A stretch of DNA of 8,273 nt from Methanolinea sp. UBA477 (lineage in GTDB: Archaea > Halobacteriota > Methanomicrobia > Methanomicrobiales > Methanospirillaceae), in NCBI GenBank assembly GCA_002509485.1, contig DAWO01000119.1, positions 1-8,273 of the forward strand, in the 5' to 3' direction. The position numbers and the translations under genes were made by a program. The notes beneath the pieces were generated by a model. That model saw nothing but the letters and a program-made list of their open reading frames with translations, was not told the DNA's origin and made no database searches. Shown one piece after another: positions 1 to 4,905 of this stretch. The first letter of the stretch is position 1; each line of letters begins with the position of its first letter.

Positions 1-816
1 ACCAGCGTTTCCGACAAGCCGACGGGAGACTACCAGGGTCTTGTGATCGATGAGATTCCCGGATATATTTCGGTGCAATCGGGAGAGAACGTCTCGATAG
101 ATGTAAAATTTACGAATAAAGGGGAGGCGCCGATTGTCTTAGACAACTTCCCTCCGGCGTTTTTCATAAAGGAGCCTGCCGATCTCTCGAACCCGGCGAG
201 GATTACGAGAAGGTATCTGCGGGGAGATGATACTGCAACCATAGAGCCCGGCGGGAATATCGTCCACACGATACAATGGGACCAGAGGAACGACAGGGGA
301 TTCAGGGTCGCTCCCGCCATCTACGTTCTCGAGATAGCCGATGTCATGCGTTACGACGGCAAGACCGAGAGTATCCATAAGGGATCTCTTGGAGAACAGA
401 TTGCTGAGATCGCGATTCGGCCGGCGGGAGGAACGCTGCAGAGATCGATCGTCGTGAACCGGTCAATAACCGATAAAGGAATAACTGTCACATTGGAGAG
501 CGTCGATGCAAAAGCCGATTATGTCGAGCTGGTTTTTTCGGTTTCTGCAGAAGATCCCGATTATATCGAAGTGATGCCCGACGGACGGGAGTGGACGTAT
601 ACCATCTCTGATGACGAGCCTATCCATGGGTCCTACAGGATCGATGACGGAAAGGTTCGATATCTCTGGAACGTCGAATCGACCGGCGGGAAAAATTCCC
701 ATTATGGTTACCGGTATAAAATCGAGTCCCTGCCCAGGGATGTGGAGAATTTGTCTGTGACAATCGACAGTTTCGGCCCGATCCAGGTATCGTGTGAGTA
801 TGATATCAGTTTTTAA
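1..816 (+). CDS. Secreted-type beta-sandwich protein, BsuPI-like domain (5' end missing)
   Basis: The reading frame is open to the left edge, so this is the C-terminal 271 residues of a longer protein. A GTG at 43 is only an internal codon, because the residues before it continue the same style of sequence. Two beta-rich domains are visible. The first (about residues 15-125) has 'FTNKGEAPIVLDN', then 'IEPGGNIVHTIQWDQ' and 'RVAPAIYVLEI', the pattern of BsuPI/Ig-like domains in which a W-x-Q strand is followed by a V-x-P-x-x-Y strand. The second (about 130-271) is another strand-rich domain ending at the stop. There is no membrane helix or sorting signal at the C-terminus. If exported, its anchor or signal peptide must lie upstream. 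The function is unknown; it probably binds a ligand or partner outside the cell. The BsuPI-like fold is recognised from pattern only. Confidence 0.75.
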   Translation, partial: TSVSDKPTGDYQGLVIDEIPGYISVQSGENVSIDVKFTNKGEAPIVLDNFPPAFFIKEPADLSNPARITRRYLRGDDTATIEPGGNIVHTIQWDQRNDRGFRVAPAIYVLEIADVMRYDGKTESIHKGSLGEQIAEIAIRPAGGTLQRSIVVNRSITDKGITVTLESVDAKADYVELVFSVSAEDPDYIEVMPDGREWTYTISDDEPIHGSYRIDDGKVRYLWNVESTGGKNSHYGYRYKIESLPRDVENLSVTIDSFGPIQVSCEYDISF

Positions 817-841
817 GCCTCCTCGCTGTTTTGTGTGGGGG

Positions 842-878
842 GACTGAATGGAATTTTTATCTACACGCCAATTCAGTC
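842..878. repeat. Inverted repeat 26 nt after the first gene
   Basis: GACTGAAT (842-849) pairs perfectly with ATTCAGTC (871-878). With a single-base bulge the stem extends through GG/CC (850-851 with 868-869), giving a 10-bp stem and a loop that contains a T5 run. It could help end the upstream transcript, but no T tract follows the 3' arm, so a classical terminator is not supported. It is also the first of a series of hairpins in this gene-free stretch. Confidence 0.6.
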
Positions 879-948
879 ACTTCAACCGCCGCCGGGGCGT
901 CCTCACATAACCCATACCCAATTTCTCAATTATGACTGTGAATCTGAA

Positions 949-1047
949 GGTGACCGCAGGTCACCCCGGGTCGAGGGCGGAAGCCTCGCGGTATTTTCGG
1001 GGGCGGCGGTGTGCATCGCACATGGGGGTGTTGGGGCAGATAGCCCC
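949..1047. repeat. Cluster of four GC-rich hairpins (candidate structured RNA or interspersed repeat)
   Basis: Four consecutive inverted repeats fill about 100 nt. They are GGTGACC-GCA-GGTCACC (949-965), CGAGG-7 nt-CCTCG (972-988), TGTGC-ATC-GCACA (1010-1022) and GGGGC-AGATA-GCCCC (1033-1047). The first and third have perfect stems with 3-nt loops. Open frames across this stretch on both strands are rich in Pro, Arg, Gly and His and do not look like proteins. The rest of 817-1393 holds no gene I can support. Interpretation is open: a non-coding RNA, a repeated intergenic element, or a structured leader. It is more GC-rich than the flanking intergenic DNA (1100-1170), which is AT-richer. Confidence 0.5.
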
Positions 1048-1155
1048 CACAAAGTGTATCAGGCTCATCAATCCTGTCCACACCAGGTAGCGAAGAGCCA
1101 TTTTTAAGGATACCCCCATTTCTCTCTGTGTGACCAATTTCATTTCGGAAAACGG

Positions 1156-1162
1156 TTTTTTT
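1156..1162 (+). terminator. Oligo-T tract, possible archaeal terminator
   Basis: A run of seven T follows the hairpin cluster on the plus strand. Archaeal RNA polymerase commonly stops at such U-tracts without needing an adjacent hairpin. It could end a transcript that includes 842-1050, or read-through from the gene ending at 816. Confidence 0.35.
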
Positions 1163-1166
1163 AGTA

Positions 1167-1277
1167 ATGGACGCTGCAATCCAACACGATTTCCGGGATC
1201 TCGTCATCGAAATTGTGTCCTTCGCGCAAAATCAACACCGGGAAAACGTGTGTGTCCTGCTCGCCCGTTGCTGTTGA
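1167..1277 (+). CDS. Possible 36-residue small ORF (weak)
   Basis: An ATG at 1167 opens a 36-residue frame that starts MDAAIQHDFRDLVIEIVSFA and ends in Cys-Cys before a TGA. The composition is protein-like, with a possible amphipathic helix. There is no Shine-Dalgarno site, no TATA box at the right distance, and the T7 tract just upstream argues against transcription from the left. It may be a decayed remnant or chance. It is kept only because it is the most protein-like frame in the 577-nt gap. Confidence 0.12.
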   Translation: MDAAIQHDFRDLVIEIVSFAQNQHRENVCVLLARCC

Positions 1278-1285
1278 TACTCCTG

Positions 1286-1304
1286 TTCCTCCTGCGAGGA
1301 GGAA
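1286..1304. repeat. 8-bp triloop hairpin containing GGAGG
   Basis: TTCCTCCT (1286-1293) and AGGAGGAA (1297-1304) form a perfect 8-bp stem with a GCG loop. The 3' arm contains GGAGG immediately before an in-frame ATG at 1304, so folding would hide that Shine-Dalgarno-like sequence. The hairpin is flanked by a 9-bp direct repeat, GATACTCCT, at 1276-1284 and 1313-1321. The TATA box further downstream makes 1304 an unlikely start for the regulator, so the role of this element is unclear. Confidence 0.55.
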
Positions 1305-1356
1305 TGAAAAGAGATACTCCTACCCTGTATCCTGCTCTCTCAACTGTCCTGGAGTA

Positions 1357-1370
1357 CGAAGGTTTAAATA
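1357..1370 (+). promoter_or_regulatory. Archaeal BRE/TATA promoter of the operon
   Basis: CGAAGG (1357-1362) matches a purine-rich TFB recognition element and is followed directly by TTTAAATA (1363-1370), a strong TATA box. The centre of the TATA box is about 27 nt before the ATG at 1394, the usual distance to an archaeal transcription start. The mRNA is therefore predicted to be leaderless or nearly so. This also decides the start codon of the regulator, since the ATG at 1304 lies upstream of the promoter. Confidence 0.8.
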
Positions 1371-1390
1371 GTCAACATTCATATGTTGAC
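1371..1390. promoter_or_regulatory. 20-bp palindromic operator between TATA box and start codon
   Basis: GTCAACAT-TCAT-ATGTTGAC is an inverted repeat with perfect 8-bp arms and a 4-nt centre. It begins at the base after the TATA box and ends 3 nt before the regulator's ATG. A dimeric protein bound here would block RNA polymerase recruitment or initiation. The most economical reading is autorepression by the helix-turn-helix protein encoded next. That the site is an operator is inferred from its symmetry and position. Confidence 0.7.
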
Positions 1391-1393
1391 GGT

Positions 1394-1840
1394 ATGTTAC
1401 TGCCCACGAACGAGAAACAGTTCGAGTTCTGGAAGCTTCGCCGGAGCGGGCACCCCAATATCACGATTGCGCACCTGCTTGGCATCTCCCGGCAGGCGGT
1501 CTCGCGGGCCCTCCTGACGATGGATGAGAAGATAAGGACGACGCTTCTTTCCATGGCGAACTCGAACCGGATCGAGGTGGAGCAGGTGAACGTCGAGAAG
1601 GGCATACTATTCGGGCGGTCCATTCCATTTAAAACGAACGCAATCATCTTCATCTCGTCAAAACACGACGTCCAGGTCTGGTACGAGCACGAAGGGGACT
1701 GCGGGGCATGCCCCCACTATGCCCGGTGCATCGAGCTGCTCTGGGACTTCGCAGACGAACTGGGGATTGCGCTTACGAAGACAGACGACCCGACACGGAT
1801 GGCCGACGAGCTTTTTGCAAAACTGAAGGAGACTATCTGA
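1394..1840 (+). CDS. Helix-turn-helix transcriptional regulator with Cys cluster
   Basis: This 148-residue DNA-binding protein begins MLLPTNEKQFEFWKLRRSG. Residues 5-48 form a helix-turn-helix: 'NITIAHLLG' (22-30), a turn, and recognition helix 'SRQAVSRALLTMDEKI' (32-47). The arrangement resembles the archaeal Tfx/sigma region 4-like type. A strand-rich middle (about 68-100) leads to Cys103, Cys106 and Cys112 (C-x2-C-x5-C), which could bind a metal or Fe-S centre or sense redox state. A C-terminal helical segment follows. The open frame extends back to about 1130, but the TATA box and palindrome just upstream place the start at 1394, with translation probably leaderless. It is the first gene of the operon, 1 nt from the next gene, and likely regulates its own transcription. 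The effector and other targets are unknown. Confidence 0.82.
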   Translation: MLLPTNEKQFEFWKLRRSGHPNITIAHLLGISRQAVSRALLTMDEKIRTTLLSMANSNRIEVEQVNVEKGILFGRSIPFKTNAIIFISSKHDVQVWYEHEGDCGACPHYARCIELLWDFADELGIALTKTDDPTRMADELFAKLKETI

Positions 1841-1841
1841 C

Positions 1842-2450
1842 ATGTTCCTGCTTGATGCAGTAAAGAGACACGTGGGCTGGTTTCCGCGGACGATGCCGCG
1901 AAAAGAAGCGATGTCAACAGATTCCGAGCAGAGCAGCACCCGGGAGTCAGGGGGCTGGGACCAGAATCCGTACCACAAGTCGGGGTGGTGGAATATCTAC
2001 CATAACCAGCTCCTTGTCATGGCCCTCCTCGTCACAGGGGCGACAGCTGTTCTCTTCTTCCTGATCGGTGATGTGTCGGCGTATCGCGTCGTTGTGTACG
2101 GGATTGCAGTCGGGCTTGGATCGGCGATCGGGTTTTTGGCAGGTTTCGAGAGAAAATATGGACAGATCGCCACCGGAAAGTATGTCAGGGGGCATGGGAC
2201 CGGATCAGAGCGGTATTTCAGAACGCTTTCGTTTTCGGTACCGGCCACCCTCGTCACGCTCGCAGCCTGCGTGATGGTTTTTGGGTTGCTTGGACTCGTT
2301 GGCCCGATCCTCTGGTTGATGCTCGGATTCAGTTTCACAACCTGGATCCTGCTCTGTATAACGCTCTACTGGGAGCGACGACGGCAGATGACCCTGATAT
2401 CAAAGAGCGGGTCGATGTATGCGACGGGAAGAAGTGAGGGCGGTCCATGA
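1842..2450 (+). CDS. GWCP-type membrane protein 1 (GWFP variant, 4 TM)
   Basis: This 202-residue protein begins with an amphipathic stretch ending in G-W-F-P (residues 12-15). A Ser/Gly-rich polar region (about 20-46) follows, then a WWNIYHNQ juxtamembrane segment and four predicted membrane helices (about 57-76, 80-101, 129-151, 153-176). It ends with an Arg-rich cytoplasmic-type tail. The N-terminal motif is shared with the next three genes, but here the usual Cys is Phe. From memory, the GWCP start plus a 'WWN' segment resembles a methanogen family of unknown function (DUF1673-type); this needs a profile search. The start is supported by AAGGAG (1826-1831), 10 nt upstream within the regulator gene. 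The stop overlaps the next start by 4 nt (ATGA). The role is unknown; it is probably part of a membrane assembly with its neighbours. Confidence 0.8.
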   Translation: MFLLDAVKRHVGWFPRTMPRKEAMSTDSEQSSTRESGGWDQNPYHKSGWWNIYHNQLLVMALLVTGATAVLFFLIGDVSAYRVVVYGIAVGLGSAIGFLAGFERKYGQIATGKYVRGHGTGSERYFRTLSFSVPATLVTLAACVMVFGLLGLVGPILWLMLGFSFTTWILLCITLYWERRRQMTLISKSGSMYATGRSEGGP

Positions 2451-3160
2451 CGATGAAATTTTCGGAAACGGTCCGGAAGGCAATGGGCTGGTGCCCGAAG
2501 ATGCAGTCCGCGCATTACCGTGGAGTGTACACGATATCTGACCGGAAAATCCCGGTCCCACCTGGTGGAAACTCACACGTGGTGGATGGCATTATGGTGG
2601 AATACCAGTCGAAGGGGCTCCCGATACCGATCTTCATCGGCCTGTTCGTCGCCCTCTCGGTGGCGATCCAGTACTTCTTTGCCATGTACCGCACCGTTGC
2701 GGCATCCCTCGGTGTGATCGCGTTCCTTCTGGCATTCATCGCGGCAGAGATCTATGCAACACGGAAAAAAAGCCGTGTCGAGATCACGAAGGATTCGATA
2801 ACGCTCTTTCGCCCGTTCCGAAGACCCGAGGTTATCCCGCGGGAATCGATCGAAGAGACCACGGTAAAGGAGAATACCGTACCCCTCTCTCCGAAAGCGA
2901 TCGGTATCGTGGCATTCATTATCCTTGCACTCTGTATCGGGCCGGTATACAACGCGATTCAGGATGGACTCATGAACTCTTCTCCCACCCGGGTCGTATT
3001 TGGCATCGTCGTGCCGCTCGTCCTCGTCGCGTTGCTTTACCATGCGTATTCAAGGGCTGTATATGCAAAGACCGTGGTTCTCACGACGAATGCCAGGAAG
3101 ATACTCGCAATCTTCACCGACAATCCCGACAGGATCACAGCACTGCTGGAGGCATCCTGA
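2447..3160 (+). CDS. GWCP-type membrane protein 2 with split PH-like domain
   Basis: This 237-residue membrane protein has G-W-C-P at 14-17, a polar segment, and four predicted helices (about 59-80, 83-104, 150-170, 182-200). Between the two helix pairs lies a soluble strand-rich section (107-142, 'VEITKDSITLFRPFRRPEVI...IEETTV'). After the last helix comes 'VVLTTNARKILAIFTDNPDRITALLEAS' in two parts: strands, then a closing helix. Together these look like the two halves of a bacterial PH-like domain, with a membrane hairpin inserted between them. This is inferred from the pattern. Starts at 2447 and 2453 are both possible. The first gives an ATGA coupling with the upstream stop; the second puts the GWCP motif at residue 12, as in two of the other paralogues. 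Coupled translation with both neighbours is likely. The function is unknown. Confidence 0.8.
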   Translation: MTMKFSETVRKAMGWCPKMQSAHYRGVYTISDRKIPVPPGGNSHVVDGIMVEYQSKGLPIPIFIGLFVALSVAIQYFFAMYRTVAASLGVIAFLLAFIAAEIYATRKKSRVEITKDSITLFRPFRRPEVIPRESIEETTVKENTVPLSPKAIGIVAFIILALCIGPVYNAIQDGLMNSSPTRVVFGIVVPLVLVALLYHAYSRAVYAKTVVLTTNARKILAIFTDNPDRITALLEAS

Positions 3161-3654
3161 TGGCGGCGTTCCTGGAGCAATTCAGGAAGATGCTCGGGTG
3201 GTGCCCTGGTGCGGGCCCCGCCCCGACGCACCGATATGCAAATGCGGAGACGTCGTTTGGGAAGGACTGGAAAAAACGGTCCCCCGAACCGGTTCCGCCC
3301 CCTGAGTCTGTCGGAACCGCTCGCGGCGACAGGCCGGGATACCGGGAAAACCTCCTGCTGATCCTCATCGCCCTGGCATGGCTGTTTCCTGTCGTATACC
3401 AGCGCGAGTTCCTCCCGATTATCGTTGTCCTCAGTGCCGCAGCAGTCTATGTCGATGCCCAGAATATCAATGCAGGGGGAAATTTCGAGAAAGAGACGCT
3501 CTTTGGCGACATCGTCGCCTGGCGGCCGCTCACCTGGGGAGCAGCGGCACTCGTCGGCGGGATCATCATCATGGCCATCTACATCTTCCACCGGAGGGAG
3601 ATCTACAATGCAAATTACCGAGGTGATCCACATGAATGCGAAATTGTGGATTGA
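3160..3654 (+). CDS. GWCP-type membrane protein 3 (3 TM)
   Basis: This 164-residue protein starts MAAFLEQFRKMLGWCP, with G-W-C-P at 13-16. A Pro/Gly-rich linker (about 17-60) follows, then three predicted helices (about 64-80, 84-100, 126-144) and a charged tail with one Cys (160). The loop between helices 2 and 3 is hydrophilic (about 101-121). The start codon shares one base with the upstream stop (TGATG). The 3' end overlaps the next gene by 23 nt. Outside the first 16 residues it shows no clear similarity to its neighbours, so the family is defined by the N-terminus rather than by the membrane part. No enzymatic motif is visible. Confidence 0.78.
   Translation: MAAFLEQFRKMLGWCPGAGPAPTHRYANAETSFGKDWKKRSPEPVPPPESVGTARGDRPGYRENLLLILIALAWLFPVVYQREFLPIIVVLSAAAVYVDAQNINAGGNFEKETLFGDIVAWRPLTWGAAALVGGIIIMAIYIFHRREIYNANYRGDPHECEIVD
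3620..3627 (+). promoter_or_regulatory. Strong Shine-Dalgarno site selecting the 3632 start
   Basis: GAGGTGAT is a perfect complement to the 3' end expected for methanogen 16S rRNA (AUCACCUC). It lies 4 nt before the ATG at 3632. The in-frame ATG at 3608, which has GGAGG upstream, would add eight residues. The 3632 start is preferred because it places the GWCP motif at residue 12, in line with the paralogues. Confidence 0.6.
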
Positions 3655-4201
3655 GCGGTATCTCGGGTGGTGTCCCTGTGCGAAAGCGTTGCTGCCCGAT
3701 GACCCGCCGAACGAGAGTTTCGAGGCGGGGAACGTCACAGGGGGTCGCGATGCCGAAACCCGCTGGTTTTCCCGGCCGGCCGTAATCCTCCTGATCCCCC
3801 TGCTTCCGGCGATCATTTCTATCACCTACAATCTTTCGATCCCGATCATCCTCCCTTCGAGTGAACTCCAGATGGCGACAAGGATTCTGCTGATCGGAAT
3901 CCCGGTGGGGATCATCATCCACTATGGCCGCTCGACTCATGACGTGATCGGGACGACGCTCGCCGGAGCACTCCTTTTTCCGCTCTTCGAGGTATATTCA
4001 CAGGTCCTGGGGTTCCTGATCGATCCCGCCTTTATCATGACCTCTCCTGTTCACTGGCCGAAGATGTTCATCGCTACCTCGCCGTTTATCCTGCTGCTTG
4101 GTGCGACCGGGTTTTTTGCATCGAGAAAGACAACACTGTCGCTTTGTATTGCCCTTGCACTCGGCTTCCTGGCGATCCTGATCCTGGCCGGGATACGATA
4201 A
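3632..4201 (+). CDS. GWCP-type membrane protein 4 (about 5 TM)
   Basis: This 189-residue protein starts MNAKLWIERYLGWCPCAK. G-W-C-P is at 12-15 and a second Cys follows at 16. An acidic, polar segment (about 21-46) precedes about five hydrophobic helices (48-66, 83-97, 107-130, 143-163, 168-188), and the protein ends directly after the last helix. It is the most hydrophobic of the four paralogues. No transporter or enzyme signature is evident, and the 'WCPC' is not in a thioredoxin-like context. It overlaps the upstream gene by 23 nt and its TAA lies 1 nt before the next ATG, so it belongs to the same operon. An upstream ATG at 3608 remains possible. Confidence 0.78.
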   Translation: MNAKLWIERYLGWCPCAKALLPDDPPNESFEAGNVTGGRDAETRWFSRPAVILLIPLLPAIISITYNLSIPIILPSSELQMATRILLIGIPVGIIIHYGRSTHDVIGTTLAGALLFPLFEVYSQVLGFLIDPAFIMTSPVHWPKMFIATSPFILLLGATGFFASRKTTLSLCIALALGFLAILILAGIR

Positions 4202-4234
4202 AATGGATATCATGCGTAAAATGGATATCATGCG
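4199..4234 (+). repeat. Perfect 18-bp tandem duplication across a stop/start junction
   Basis: TAAAATGGATATCATGCG occurs twice back to back (4199-4216 and 4217-4234). The first copy carries the TAA of the upstream membrane protein and the first ATG of the lipoprotein; the second carries an in-frame ATG at 4221. Because 18 is a multiple of three, the copy adds six residues (MDIMRK) to the lipoprotein without changing frame. It looks like a recent slippage event. Confidence 0.9.
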
Positions 4235-4790
4235 GAATGAAAAGATCGGAACTGGGAGCTACCACGAGTCCCGGCTGATCGGAAAATACATTGTCACACT
4301 CATCCTCCTTTTCGCCCTTTCCCTCCCGATTTCCGGGTGTGCGGCAGCAACCGGAGATTCTCCTTTGCATCCGCTCTACGGGGATGCCGCCCATGACGTA
4401 CCGGTTGATTCCCTGGTGAATCCGGGCACGGTATCCAACAGCACACGTGTTTTCGCGAGTCCGGGGAGAAGCGTTATGGGAATCTCGGTCAGGGCAGACG
4501 AGATCGTGACATCCAGCCCGGAGGCGAGAGAACTCTTCATCCAGGGTCTCTACTACGTCAATAATAACAACCGCTTCGATGATGCGCTGGAGTGCCTGAA
4601 CAAATCGCTCGATATCGATCCGACTTTTACGGAAGCCTGGTATGTCAAGGGCGTCGCCCTCCACAACCTGGGAAGATACCAGAACGCCCAGTACTGCTTC
4701 GACAGGGCTATCGCCCTTGAACCGTTCAATATCTCGATCTGGTCCCTAAAGGGCGTCACCATCTTCGATGCGATCATGCACCTGTTCTGA
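4203..4790 (+). CDS. TPR-repeat lipoprotein, last operon gene
   Basis: This is a 195-residue surface lipoprotein. After a basic N-terminus, a hydrophobic segment (about 27-44) ends in the lipobox I-S-G-C with Cys46 as the lipidation site. A linker (47-103) leads to tetratricopeptide repeats: one at about 106-139 (ARELFIQGLYYV...AL..LNKSLDIDP), one at about 143-176 (AWYVKGVALHNLGRYQNA...A..LEP), and only the first helix of a third (177-190) before the stop. TPRs bind protein partners, so it may present or recruit a partner outside the membrane for the four membrane proteins encoded before it. The start is ambiguous because of the duplicated ATG (4203 or 4221; also 4230), and no strong Shine-Dalgarno site is visible. 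The half repeat at the end suggests C-terminal shortening, but no TPR-like sequence continues in another frame. Confidence 0.78.
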   Translation: MDIMRKMDIMRNEKIGTGSYHESRLIGKYIVTLILLFALSLPISGCAAATGDSPLHPLYGDAAHDVPVDSLVNPGTVSNSTRVFASPGRSVMGISVRADEIVTSSPEARELFIQGLYYVNNNNRFDDALECLNKSLDIDPTFTEAWYVKGVALHNLGRYQNAQYCFDRAIALEPFNISIWSLKGVTIFDAIMHLF

Positions 4791-4905
4791 TACGGGCTGC
4801 CGGGACCGGGGAGCGATCAGGGCATACTGTTCACCATCCGCGTCCACTGGATCGGCAGGACTTTCCTATCCATTTCGCCCAATACCCGTAATTCCCTGCC
4901 GTGTA

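Noticed and set aside
835..1207. Open frames on both strands across the hairpin cluster (90-93 codons)
   Set aside because: The translations are rich in Pro, Arg, Gly and His with no domain pattern, and the underlying DNA is explained by inverted repeats.
842..1390. CRISPR array
   Set aside because: The repeats are inverted, different from each other and irregularly spaced, with no constant direct repeat.
1130..1393. Upstream extension of the regulator to 1130 or 1304
   Set aside because: The BRE/TATA element and palindrome lie between those codons and the ATG at 1394, and the extension is low-complexity sequence unlike a regulator N-terminus.
3665..3685. 'WCPC' in the fourth membrane protein as a thioredoxin-type active site
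   Set aside because: There is no C-x2-C spacing or thioredoxin fold around it, and the motif aligns with the GWCP of its neighbours, which lack the second Cys.
3037..3825. A 262-codon open frame on the minus strand
   Set aside because: It lies wholly antisense to three overlapping membrane protein genes, is rich in Arg, Asp and Pro, and has no signals. It is a GC-driven shadow frame.
4086..4664. A 192-codon minus-strand frame opposite the lipoprotein
   Set aside because: It is antisense to two well-supported genes and its composition is that of a shadow frame.
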